A stretch of 15,360 bases of DNA from Gammaproteobacteria bacterium (lineage in GTDB: Bacteria > Pseudomonadota > Gammaproteobacteria > Arenicellales > JAANXG01), in NCBI GenBank assembly GCA_018263405.1, contig JAANXG010000037.1, positions 1-15,360 on the forward strand. The letters are read 5' to 3'. Shown here piece by piece: positions 1-7,238 of the stretch. The position numbers and the translations under genes were made by a program. The first letter of the stretch is position 1, and each line of letters begins with the position of its first letter. A model generated the notes under the pieces. It was not told the DNA's origin and did not search any database. It saw nothing but the letters and a program-made list of their open reading frames with translations.

Positions 1-94
1 AGCGCCTCCAAAGCGCCACTGCGGCGTTGCGCTTCTTGAAAAGGGCTCGCCATTCCCTGCGAAGCGCGCCTTGCATTGGCACTTTGGAGACGCT
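1..94. repeat. Imperfect inverted repeat upstream of the desaturase
   Basis: Bases 1-13 (AGCGCCTCCAAAG) and 82-94 (CTTTGGAGACGCT) are reverse complements with 12 of 13 positions matching, separated by 68 bases. The left arm sits on the window edge, so the repeat may continue outside it. It lies just before the desaturase start and could be part of a promoter or leader structure, or chance. No function is claimed. Confidence 0.35.
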
Positions 95-139
95 CTGAAC
101 GTGTGTGTATTTATGCCCAAGGGTACTAAGAGAGAGGCA

Positions 140-1183
140 ATGACAGAAGCAACAGCCGGCCGCGAATTGCCGTTGCGCGAAGCGCATGCACTGGTGCGCG
201 AATTGCTGGTACCTAAGGCCTGGACTTACTGGTTGGATTTTCTTTTCCATATTATGCTGGGGTGGGGTGCCTTTGTGACGGCTTTACGCATGCCGGTATT
301 TTCCGCGTGGCAGCTTGCCGCCTATGTAATCGCCACACTTGCGCTATATCGTGCCGTGATCTTCATCCATGAACTGGCGCACCTGAAAAGGGGGACGTTC
401 GGTATATTCCGTTTCGTATGGAACCTCATCTGTGGCATTCCATTTATGGTGCCGTCCTTCACCTATGACGGCGTGCATAATGATCATCATAAACGCGATG
501 TCTATGGCACCGGCGGTGACGGGGAATATACCCCCTTTGCCTTGGGCAGGCCTGTGGGCTTGATCGGTTATGTGCTGCTGTCGTTTATTTTACCGTTGTT
601 TTTTGTGGGCCGCTTTCTGGTGCTGGCGCCGCTATCCTATGCGATACCGTCGTTGCGCCGTCTGGTGTGGACGCGAGCGTCTTCGCTGGCTATCGATCTA
701 AGTTACAAACGGCCCGAAAACGCTATCCGCAACGACAAACACTGGCGGCTGCAGGAGTTCGCCGCATTTGTATTCGCCGCTACAGTGGTCACCTGCGTCG
801 CGTCGGGCGTTCTGGGCTACCGGGTCCTGGTCCTGTGGTATGCAATCGCTGCACTGATATTTTTCCTTAACTCGCTGCGTACGCTGGCCGCACACGCCTA
901 CCGCAATCCGCTGGACAACAAAATGACTGTTACCGGCCAGTATCTTGATTCAATTAATGTACCCGGCAATCGGTTTTTGACGGCATTATGGGCGCCGGTG
1001 GGGCTGCGCTACCATGCCACGCATCACCTGGTCCCTAATATGCCTTATCACAATCTTGCTAAGGCTCACCGGCGCCTGGCGACTGACTTGAGCGGTAACA
1101 GGCTGTATCTGCAAACCGAGCGTACAAGTTTGTGGGACGCCTTGCGGCGGATATGGAACGAGGCGGCAACGGCGAGCCGTTGA
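140..1183 (+). CDS. Membrane fatty acid desaturase family protein
   Basis: This is a 347-residue membrane di-iron enzyme of the fatty acid desaturase family. The family uses O2 and electrons to introduce a double bond (or hydroxylate) on an acyl chain in the membrane. The three expected histidine clusters are present: HELAH (residues 77-81), HNDHH (113-117) and HATHH (292-296), with further His at 252, 304 and 310. Hydrophobic segments lie around 35-75, 139-170 and 208-243, the usual arrangement with the His boxes on the cytoplasmic face. I chose the ATG at 140 because a purine-rich AGAGAGG lies just before it; the spacing is short, and an in-frame ATG at 113 is possible. The substrate (acyl lipid, acyl-CoA, carotenoid-like) cannot be told from sequence. 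It is a single gene, convergent with the cytochrome gene beyond it. Confidence 0.88.
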   Translation: MTEATAGRELPLREAHALVRELLVPKAWTYWLDFLFHIMLGWGAFVTALRMPVFSAWQLAAYVIATLALYRAVIFIHELAHLKRGTFGIFRFVWNLICGIPFMVPSFTYDGVHNDHHKRDVYGTGGDGEYTPFALGRPVGLIGYVLLSFILPLFFVGRFLVLAPLSYAIPSLRRLVWTRASSLAIDLSYKRPENAIRNDKHWRLQEFAAFVFAATVVTCVASGVLGYRVLVLWYAIAALIFFLNSLRTLAAHAYRNPLDNKMTVTGQYLDSINVPGNRFLTALWAPVGLRYHATHHLVPNMPYHNLAKAHRRLATDLSGNRLYLQTERTSLWDALRRIWNEAATASR

Positions 1184-1498
1184 CGGTCACCGCCACCAAG
1201 AGGATCTTGCGTCACAAATCCCCTTACAGGCACTTCATGGCTAAACCCAATATTAGCCCTGCTAGTACTACGGTTTTGCTCCATCGGATCGTCCAAATCC
1301 AACCCAAATTCGGGCGCGAATTCTATGAAGTTATTTTTGCGCGAGCCCTTATGGCCGTACATTCGATTCACTCTCGCTCGTTAAAACGCGGCCCCGAAAC
1401 GGCTGAGTGCGAATATCGAACCCCCCCTGCAAGCGCCCTTCACTCTCGAGGCAAGTGGTTTATCCGTGTCAGCTGCCAACATCGGGATCTCGCGACGA
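1184..1498. other. Intergenic region between two convergent genes, nothing recognised
   Basis: This 315-base gap separates the 3' ends of the desaturase and the cytochrome c5-like gene. Open frames cross it on both strands but have no ribosome-binding site or recognisable motif. I see a 10-base direct repeat TTCACTCTCG at 1367-1376 and 1439-1448, and an imperfect stem (GGGCGCG at 1312-1318 against 1340-1348) with a 21-base loop. There is no T-tract to make it a clear terminator. Confidence 0.4.
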
Positions 1499-1816
1499 CT
1501 ACTGGGCGTTTTCGAGCATGTAATCCACGGCGGCTTTCACTTCCTCGTCCGAGAGGTTGCCGAATCCGCCCTTGGCGGGCATTACGCCTACCTCACCCTG
1601 AAAACCGTTGATTACATGTTCGTACAACGTCTCCAAGCCCTTAGCGATACTGTCGTCCCAGGCATCCGAATCCCCGAATTTCTGAGCTCCGTTCACGCCC
1701 TTAGCATGGCAAGCCATGCAGTACTGATCATAAACAGCTTTTCCATCCGCTGCGGACACAGGGCCTGCTGTGAGCATGGCGCCCAAAACTGAACCAAAAA
1801 TGATTGCTTTTCGCAT
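1499..1816 (-). CDS. Periplasmic cytochrome c5-like mono-heme protein
   Basis: This 105-residue protein has a signal peptide (about residues 1-22, ending VSA) and a class I cytochrome c domain. The heme is bound by CMACH (C33, C36, H37). M79 in GVMPAKGG is the likely sixth ligand, and the C-terminal helix (LSDEEVKAAVDYML) is typical of the family. The length fits small soluble c5/c553-type electron shuttles that carry electrons between membrane complexes. The start has a strong GGAGG (1825-1829, read on the minus strand). An FNR-like palindrome lies at 1858-1871. It follows a Cyc2-like porin-cytochrome on the same strand but is separated by a terminator, so it is probably its own transcript. 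The role as electron acceptor from that protein is inference. Confidence 0.9.
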   Translation of the reverse strand: MRKAIIFGSVLGAMLTAGPVSAADGKAVYDQYCMACHAKGVNGAQKFGDSDAWDDSIAKGLETLYEHVINGFQGEVGVMPAKGGFGNLSDEEVKAAVDYMLENAQ

Positions 1817-1852
1817 TCCAATTACCTCCGATTTCGAATTAGCGCGAAATTT

Positions 1853-1876
1853 CTTGCTTGATACGATTCAAGCAAG
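1853..1876. promoter_or_regulatory. FNR-like palindrome in front of the cytochrome c5 gene
   Basis: CTTGCTTGA (1853-1861) and TCAAGCAAG (1868-1876) are perfect 9-base inverted arms around a 6-base spacer. Inside it, 1858-1871 reads TTGAT-ACGA-TTCAA, one base from the FNR/ANR consensus TTGAT-N4-ATCAA. The centre (1864.5) is about 48 bases before the start codon and 35-40 from the Shine-Dalgarno. A classic activation position at -41.5 would put the transcript start inside the ribosome-binding site, so repression or a leader hairpin is as likely as activation. Confidence 0.4.
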
Positions 1877-1980
1877 TTGAAGCAACGTGCGTGTTGTTAT
1901 GGTTCAACACCCCGACTCGCGTACACTGAACCCGCATTATTTCACTGAGCAGGCAATAAAAAAGGGTGGCGCGCCCCGCT

Positions 1981-2010
1981 ATTCGCAGTAAAATTATTCG
2001 TAGTAAAATC
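1981..2010. repeat. Two tandem copies of a 15-base unit
   Basis: ATTCGCAGTAAAATT (1981-1995) is followed directly by ATTCGTAGTAAAATC (1996-2010), differing at two positions. It lies between the terminator of the Cyc2-like gene and the cytochrome c5 gene. It may be a simple slippage duplication or a pair of protein-binding sites. Confidence 0.5.
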
Positions 2011-2016
2011 ATGGTG

Positions 2017-2061
2017 AAAAAAAACGGACAAGGCCGGCAAAGCAAAGAGCCGGCCCCGTCC
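2017..2061 (-). terminator. Intrinsic terminator of the Cyc2-like gene
   Basis: Read on the minus strand, GCCGGCC/GGCCGGC arms (2055-2049 and 2038-2032) form a 7-bp GC stem with a 10-base loop. A further GTCC/GGAC pairing (2061-2058 with 2029-2026) lies below a 2-base internal mismatch. Eight T follow at once (2024-2017). It lies 34 bases after the stop of the 389-residue gene, so it should end that transcript before the cytochrome c5 gene. Confidence 0.85.
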
Positions 2062-2094
2062 TCTATTTAGGGTTTTAGGGTTGCTATATGCTAG

Positions 2095-3264
2095 CTAGAA
2101 TACCATGCGTACTTCGATCCTGATGCGGTCCTGCTCATCCGTTCCGTCGAACTCGTCGATCTCGCTGATGTATTCGCCCAGCACCTTCACGTTTTCGGTG
2201 ACGTAGTAGTTCACGCCGAAAGTCGCGACCTCCTTGGTATCGCTTCCATTCGATTCCTCGAACGTGTCGTAACGGATCATCGGCACAAACGTGGGACGTC
2301 CGGTCTTGGTCTTGAATGTATAGAATGCCTGACCGGTAAACACATCGTTGTCCGTCTCGGCCGTCGCTGTTGCATTGTCATCTTCCGCACTAATGTAGGC
2401 GCCCTGCAGGCGAAGGTTTCCAACGTCCACCTGAGCATCCAGACCCAGACGCGTGAAATCCCGTTCTGGAGTCACGGTACCCGTCGTGCCATCCATATAG
2501 AATCCGCCGACCATGATGTCGTCGGTGATATCGAAGGCAAGCCGGCCGATGAAATTGCCCGCGTCGTCGCCTTCCGAATCGTCCGCTTCACCGGCCACGG
2601 CCGCACTGTAGAACAGCCTGTCCGCAACACGTCCGTAAACGCCGATCGACTGCCGGGAATCCCGGATCCTGCCGCCGGCGTCGGCACCGTCGAAGCGCTG
2701 ATCAATCACCCCGACATGAGCCGGTGTCAGGCGAAAGTGATCGCCGAGCAGCCCGTATGGGTCCGCGAAGAAAGCCTGGCCCCAGGCACCCTGGATATTG
2801 AACGCCTGGTTATGGTGGTAAGACAGTACCGCGGTGGGGATGCCGATATCGAAACCAAAGTCATTGGTCGCTTCATCCTCCGCTTCAACTTCGAAAAATG
2901 TGGAGAACTTATTTAGCGGACCGCTAAAAATGAGCTCGGCCTCGTGGAGCACCCGGAGCCTCGGATCGTCATTCTGCCTGTCATCGTAAGGACGGGAAAC
3001 GATTAGCGCCGAAACGGGAAAGTCATCCAAGTCCTGCAGGTAATCGCCAAGTTCCACCGGGGTGTCGACCGGCAGCCGGTATCCCAGTTCCTTGAATTGT
3101 CTGCCCTTATGGCTCAATTGCGGCCAGGCGGTGTGACAATAAGAACACACCTGGCCCGTTTGCGACGCAAACGCGGGAACCGCTTTCGCGGGAAGCGCCC
3201 AGGCCATGCCTAGCAGCGTCGCGAAGGCTAACAACAAGGTTGATTGTGTCATTTGTGGTTTCAT
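2095..3264 (-). CDS. Cyc2-like outer-membrane porin fused to a mono-heme cytochrome c domain
   Basis: The 389-residue precursor has a signal peptide (about 1-28, ending AKA) and then a short heme domain. In this domain, VPAFASQTG precedes CSYCH (C40, C43, H44), followed by WPQLSHKGRQFKELGYR (48-63). A long stretch of alternating strands runs from about 85 to the C-terminus, which ends MVF; a terminal Phe is typical of beta barrels inserted by BAM. Cyc2, the outer-membrane iron oxidase of Acidithiobacillus and Zetaproteobacteria, has this layout and a very similar N-terminal pattern (FARQTG..C..CH...P.L..FGR.FK..GY, recalled from memory). The length left for the barrel, about 300 residues, suits roughly 16 strands. 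AAGGAG lies 7 bases before the start. Whether it oxidises iron, passes other electrons, or is a related family of unknown substrate cannot be decided here. Confidence 0.72.
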   Translation of the reverse strand: MKPQMTQSTLLLAFATLLGMAWALPAKAVPAFASQTGQVCSYCHTAWPQLSHKGRQFKELGYRLPVDTPVELGDYLQDLDDFPVSALIVSRPYDDRQNDDPRLRVLHEAELIFSGPLNKFSTFFEVEAEDEATNDFGFDIGIPTAVLSYHHNQAFNIQGAWGQAFFADPYGLLGDHFRLTPAHVGVIDQRFDGADAGGRIRDSRQSIGVYGRVADRLFYSAAVAGEADDSEGDDAGNFIGRLAFDITDDIMVGGFYMDGTTGTVTPERDFTRLGLDAQVDVGNLRLQGAYISAEDDNATATAETDNDVFTGQAFYTFKTKTGRPTFVPMIRYDTFEESNGSDTKEVATFGVNYYVTENVKVLGEYISEIDEFDGTDEQDRIRIEVRMVF

Positions 3265-3362
3265 ACTATTCTCCTTAAGTTTGCCTAGAAGCTTGTTTCA
3301 TGGATGTAATCGCAACTGAGTCGAGTAATGGGTTATGCCTGACCACTTTTGCAACTTGGTTG

Positions 3363-3764
3363 TCATTTTTTCTTGCCTGCCGAGAACCTCTCCACCAAGG
3401 CAGAGAGATTTTCCTTTACCGCAACGACGTCGATCGGTTTGTAAATGGAATCACCCATATGCAGTCCAAACATTTGGCCAAGTCTTTCCAGGCGCACCGT
3501 TTCTTCGTCATCCACCCCGGTCAACAGAATGACGCTTGCTTCCGAATTCCACTCCGAAAGAACCTCGAATACTTTCTCGCTGTCGATCTCCGGAGCGCCC
3601 GGGCTAAACAAGATAAAATCAGGCATGAATGTCAAACAGACGGTCTCGACATCGCGCGGGTTGTTTACCGAAAGAGATTCAAGTTCCATACGCCGTGTTA
3701 TCCGATCGATCATGCGGCACACCCGTTCGTCATGATCTATGATTAGAATGCGCAGCTTATTCAT
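3363..3764 (-). CDS. Stand-alone receiver-fold protein lacking the phospho-acceptor Asp
   Basis: From the Met at 3764 this is a 133-residue protein that is essentially one CheY-like receiver domain. LRILIIDHDE supplies the acidic residues D10 and D12, T82 (ILLTG) matches the switch Thr, and K109 in YKP is the conserved Lys. The site that normally carries the phosphorylated Asp reads PDFILFSPG, with S54 in its place. It therefore probably does not work by standard phosphorylation. The open frame extends upstream to an ATG at 3845, adding 27 residues with no clear motif; neither start has a strong ribosome-binding site. I prefer 3764 because receivers usually begin a few residues before the first strand. 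It has no DNA-binding output domain. It lies 98 bases before the Cyc2-like gene and after the hybrid kinase, all on the minus strand, so it may be a partner or decoy in that signalling path (inference). Confidence 0.78.
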   Translation of the reverse strand: MNKLRILIIDHDERVCRMIDRITRRMELESLSVNNPRDVETVCLTFMPDFILFSPGAPEIDSEKVFEVLSEWNSEASVILLTGVDDEETVRLERLGQMFGLHMGDSIYKPIDVVAVKENLSALVERFSAGKKK

Positions 3765-3845
3765 CTCTCTCGTCGACCCAGTCGCTTGAATCGTTTTACC
3801 GCTTGATGCCGGAGAATTTATTCTTCTCGCCATGGCATTTTTCAT

Positions 3846-4161
3846 GTCTTCGCAAGGCCTGTCTTACTCACGGCACTATGTGTAACACCTTGGTGTAAAC
3901 CGCCGGGGCGCGGTGGGTAAATTCTGTGTGAATTTTTGTAAAGGATTTGTAAGGATCGTGGAAATCAACCTGCGCATTACAGTGCGCCGTGCGAAAGTGC
4001 GGTCCCCCGGCATGCAGCGATTCCGCCGGAGTACCGGCAAGGGTATGCAGATACAACGGGGCCGGCCGTGGCCTTCGGGGAGAAGGCGTGCCGGGCGCAA
4101 CCGTTGCGAGGGGTCTATACCCCCAAGTCAGGCGGTGGGAAACGGTCTCTAGGTATCCCCA
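3846..4161. other. Gene-free region with a run of short hairpins between kinase and receiver genes
   Basis: No credible gene is seen in these 316 bases. Six short inverted repeats lie in about 240 bases: 3885-3896 (ACACC/GGTGT), 3899-3914 (ACCGC/GCGGT), 4025-4038 (GCCGG/CCGGC, loop AGTA), 4071-4087 (GCCTTC/GAAGGC), 4096-4108 (CGCAAC-C-GTTGCG) and 4110-4123 (GGGGT/ACCCC). None is followed by a T-tract, so none is a normal intrinsic terminator. The region may be a structured leader for the receiver gene, the 3' end of the kinase transcript, or a small RNA. GC-rich sequence also produces such stems by chance. Confidence 0.4.
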
Positions 4162-6384
4162 CTATTCAGGATCGCGTGGCGCGGTGGATTGATCGCCCCG
4201 CAATTGCCGTTGAACAAAATGCGCGAGTTGTCCAAGGGAAAACGGTTTTCTCAACAGCGGAAAATTATCACCGGGCGTTGACGACTGTTTGGCTGCTTCC
4301 GTTCGCGCGCCCGTGGTCAACGCCACCTTTGTCCCCGGGCAATGTTGTTTGGTCCAAGCCGCCAGTTCACGCCCGTTTTTCCCACCGGGTATTATGATAT
4401 CGGCGAACACGAGGTCGATGGAATGGCCTGCTCCGAGCATCTCCATCGCCGTATCCGCGTTGCCGGTGTCGAAAGTTCGGTATCCAAGACTCCTTAGACT
4501 GCGGACCACGAACCGGCGAACATTTTCCATATCTTCCACGATTAACACGGATTCTCTGCCGTGCGGTAAGTTTTTATAGTCTTCCCGATTCTCTTTGCCG
4601 GAAGCCGATATATACGTTTCGGGTAAGTATATCGTCACGGTCGAGCCCGATTTGCTTTCTATCTTGAGACCCCCGCCGAAATGTCTTGCAAAATTGTCTA
4701 TCATGCTTAATCCCAGTCCCGTGCCACTGCCAGGCTCCTTCGTTGTAAAGTATGGCTCGCGGGCTTGTGCGACAACATCCGGGTCCATGCCGACACCGGT
4801 ATCCGTTGCGACGATCGCGACATAGTTGCCGGGTTTGATTCCCGGAATCTCGGCGCCGTTTTGTGAATCAATGACCGTGCGCACTGTTTCGATAGTGAAC
4901 ACACCACCATCCGGCATGGCGTCACGGGCATTTACCGCCAAGTTCAAGATAGCGCTCTGTAATTGGTTTTGATCGGTCATGGTTGCGTCGATATCTTCGG
5001 TCAGGTCGAGCCTTACAGCAACGTCTTCACCCATCGCGCGATTCAGCAACCCTCTCATGCCGGTTATGCACGCGTTGATATCGACATTATGAATTTCGTG
5101 CTTATGTTTGCGCAATAAAATCAGGAGTTGCGAAACCACTTCACCACCATCCTGGGCCGCCGAATAAGCGTCGTTCAATATTTCCACCGTTTCCCGATTT
5201 TCCGTGTCGTCGATATCCGTCATAAGCAATTGCAAATTGCCGGTGATAATCGTCAGAAGATTATTGAAATCATGCGCGATACCGCTGGTTAATTTGCCCG
5301 CAGCCTCTACATTTAAGGCATGTACAAGCTGTTGCTCTCTCTCGACGTAACTGGTGATATCCTCTTTGACCGCGAGGAAGTGGGAGGTACGTCCTTCCGG
5401 ATCCTTGACGGCCACAATGGATGCGGATTCCCAATATAGTTCGCCGTTCTTTTTCCTGTTGTGCAACTTGCCCCGCCACTCGCGCCCGGACGTTATATCG
5501 TCCCATAGGCCTTTATATTCCTCCGATGGGGTTTCTCCCGATTTCAGGATACGCGGATTCTCCCCGATCACATCGTCATATGTATAACCCGATACCTGGG
5601 TAAATTTTGGATTAACGTACTGTATGTTGCCGTGCGCATCGGTAATGACGACCGAAACCGGGCTTTGTTCGATCGCGCGCGACAACAGATTCAGTTGTTC
5701 CTCAGCCTGTAGTCGCTCGGTTACGTCCCGTACAACGACGATGGAGGTTTGCCGCCCTGCATGAATGGATTCGCTGACGGTTAATTCCATAGGGAAAACC
5801 GTTTCATCCTTGCGCCATCCTTTTAGTATCATAGCCTTGCCGAGCATCCCCGATTTGTATTTCTCCAGATGGCGAGCAAGATGGCCGTCATGCTTATCCG
5901 AACCGGGGAACGGCATGAGCATGGAAACATGCTCGCCAACCGCTTCCTCAGGTGTATATCCAAAGATGTTTTGGGCGCCCTGATTGAATGACTCGATGAA
6001 TCCCCGGGAATCGACGTGAATAATTCCGTCCGCGGTACTATCGATGGACATACGGAATCCGACTTCATTGTCCCGGATTCGCACACCGAGCACCGCGACA
6101 ATCCAGATTGCAGACAGCGTCAGGCCGCGGTTAGCCAGCACAACCCAGACCCCCGCTCCCTCCGGCGATGCGTAGTACCCGATTATGGTCAGTATCGTTG
6201 CCAGCATCGCCATAAGATAGATGTACAACCGCCAGGGCGCCCAATATCCCACGAACACAAGCACAATATAGGCCGCACCCCCCGCTATACCTAACGGCGT
6301 GGAAAGATCGAACACCAGCATGGCAAGGGCCAGAATGACACTGGCAAGAACGACCGCAACGGGAGATTGCTTGATGCGCTGCAT
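4162..6384 (-). CDS. Membrane hybrid histidine kinase with FixL-like PAS, second PAS and C-terminal receiver
   Basis: This is a 740-residue sensor. Four hydrophobic segments (about 10-27, 31-49, 53-71, 80-101) anchor it in the inner membrane. PAS1 (about 108-228) resembles the heme PAS of FixL: KHDGHLARHLEKY places H165 where FixL has its heme-ligand His in HDGY. The FixL arginine that contacts bound O2 appears to be Met here (M185). PAS2 (about 230-350) is of the NifL/PAS_9 style (NPKFTQVSGYTYDDVIGENP). The kinase core follows, with H371 in GIAHDFNNLL, N-box NLAVNARDAM (481-490), DTGVGMD (528-534) and GTGLGLS (554-560). A receiver ends the protein (E617/D618, phospho-acceptor D662, T690/T691 region, K713). 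It has no DNA-binding domain, so output must pass to another protein. AAGG lies before the start and a TATAAT element further upstream. Confidence 0.9.
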   Translation of the reverse strand: MQRIKQSPVAVVLASVILALAMLVFDLSTPLGIAGGAAYIVLVFVGYWAPWRLYIYLMAMLATILTIIGYYASPEGAGVWVVLANRGLTLSAIWIVAVLGVRIRDNEVGFRMSIDSTADGIIHVDSRGFIESFNQGAQNIFGYTPEEAVGEHVSMLMPFPGSDKHDGHLARHLEKYKSGMLGKAMILKGWRKDETVFPMELTVSESIHAGRQTSIVVVRDVTERLQAEEQLNLLSRAIEQSPVSVVITDAHGNIQYVNPKFTQVSGYTYDDVIGENPRILKSGETPSEEYKGLWDDITSGREWRGKLHNRKKNGELYWESASIVAVKDPEGRTSHFLAVKEDITSYVEREQQLVHALNVEAAGKLTSGIAHDFNNLLTIITGNLQLLMTDIDDTENRETVEILNDAYSAAQDGGEVVSQLLILLRKHKHEIHNVDINACITGMRGLLNRAMGEDVAVRLDLTEDIDATMTDQNQLQSAILNLAVNARDAMPDGGVFTIETVRTVIDSQNGAEIPGIKPGNYVAIVATDTGVGMDPDVVAQAREPYFTTKEPGSGTGLGLSMIDNFARHFGGGLKIESKSGSTVTIYLPETYISASGKENREDYKNLPHGRESVLIVEDMENVRRFVVRSLRSLGYRTFDTGNADTAMEMLGAGHSIDLVFADIIIPGGKNGRELAAWTKQHCPGTKVALTTGARTEAAKQSSTPGDNFPLLRKPFSLGQLAHFVQRQLRGDQSTAPRDPE

Positions 6385-6407
6385 TTATACTGCCTTATTG
6401 CTAAGCG

Positions 6408-6413
6408 ATTATA
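6408..6413 (-). promoter_or_regulatory. Possible -10 element for the hybrid kinase gene
   Basis: On the minus strand these bases read TATAAT, a perfect sigma70 -10 element, 24 bases before the kinase start codon. That leaves room for a short leader containing AAGG. No good -35 element is seen at 16-18 bases, so the call is weak. Confidence 0.3.
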
Positions 6414-6531
6414 ACTATCTGCGTTGAAAGCACATTGGTCTCGAGGCGTAACCTACCACACTCCAGCGGCACCTAAGCCTATAACGAGCAACTTTGTCCT
6501 TCGAACCAACTCAACGCAACAGAGGTGTCCC

Positions 6532-7167
6532 ATGAATTTCTCGAACAAAACCTTTTTGTCCAGTGTGATTGCCGCCATGTTAATCGGCGGCCCGTCGGTA
6601 AGCGCCGTTCAGGCGGCAGGGCCCAATTATGTCTCCGTATTCGGGGGTTTCAACTCGCTTGATGACCCAGACATTTCAACCTCCACCGGCGAGCTGAGCA
6701 GTGATGCCGATGGCGGATTCGGCGTAGGTATCGCCATCGGGCGTTGGTTCGATACCCAGCGCCACTGGCGGGCCGAAGTGGAGGCCAGCTATCGCGAAAA
6801 CGATATAGACAGCTCCGGGACGGCCGGCGGCAGTGAAGGCGAAATCAATTCAGTGAATTACATGGTTAATGGTTATTACGATTTTCGGCCGGATTCGATT
6901 TTTTCGCCCTACCTCGGCGCCGGCATCGGCTTTGCGGACATCGATGTAGAAGGCCTGGATCTGGGGAGCGCCGGGACGCTGGATGACGACGATTCTGTCT
7001 TCTCTTACCAGTTGATCGGCGGTGTCAGTTACCAGGCAACCGCGACTATCGACCTGTTCGGCGAGCTCCGCTACCTCGCTACGGAAGATGCCGAATTCAG
7101 CAACGGTGGTCGCGAGTTCGATTACGAAACCGCCAGCGCACTCGCCGGGCTACGGTATCGATTCTGA
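6532..7167 (+). CDS. Small outer-membrane beta-barrel protein (OmpA/OmpW-like fold)
   Basis: This 211-residue protein has a signal peptide (about 1-28, ending VQA) and then alternating strands rich in Gly and aromatic residues. Typical barrel segments include YVSVFGGF near the mature N-terminus, WRAEVEASYREN, MVNGYYDF, PYLGAGIGFADIDV, YQLIGGVSYQ, LFGELRYLA, and a C-terminal ALAGLRYRF with final Phe. About eight strands fit the length. Asp-rich loops (for example residues 145-153) would face outward. No periplasmic OmpA domain follows, so it is a barrel only. I chose the ATG at 532 in the 6 kb line (6532) because AGAGGTG lies 4 bases before it and the signal peptide starts there. Function is unknown; such proteins act in adhesion, stability or small-molecule passage. 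It is divergent from the hybrid kinase with a 147-base shared upstream region. Confidence 0.82.
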   Translation: MNFSNKTFLSSVIAAMLIGGPSVSAVQAAGPNYVSVFGGFNSLDDPDISTSTGELSSDADGGFGVGIAIGRWFDTQRHWRAEVEASYRENDIDSSGTAGGSEGEINSVNYMVNGYYDFRPDSIFSPYLGAGIGFADIDVEGLDLGSAGTLDDDDSVFSYQLIGGVSYQATATIDLFGELRYLATEDAEFSNGGREFDYETASALAGLRYRF

Positions 7168-7238
7168 CAATACTGGTCGGCAAAGGCGGGCGGCCAGTCT
7201 GATACACTGGGCTCTCGACCAACATAAACACGCTTTGC

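Noticed and set aside
1066..1371. Minus-strand open frame across the desaturase end and the gap
   Set aside because: It overlaps the desaturase, starts at GTG with no ribosome-binding site, and shows no family motif.
1839..2045. Minus-strand 68-residue open frame before the cytochrome c5 gene
   Set aside because: It begins inside the terminator hairpin of the previous gene and reads through its T-tract and the tandem 15-base repeat (ILLRIILLRI); no sign of a real protein.
3885..3896. ACACC-TT-GGTGT as an operator for the receiver gene
   Set aside because: Short arms with no known match; kept only as one of several stems in a GC-rich gap.
3868..4397. Several open frames on both strands between kinase and receiver genes
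   Set aside because: They are rich in Arg and Pro from GC-rich hairpins, lack ribosome-binding sites and overlap the kinase 3' end.
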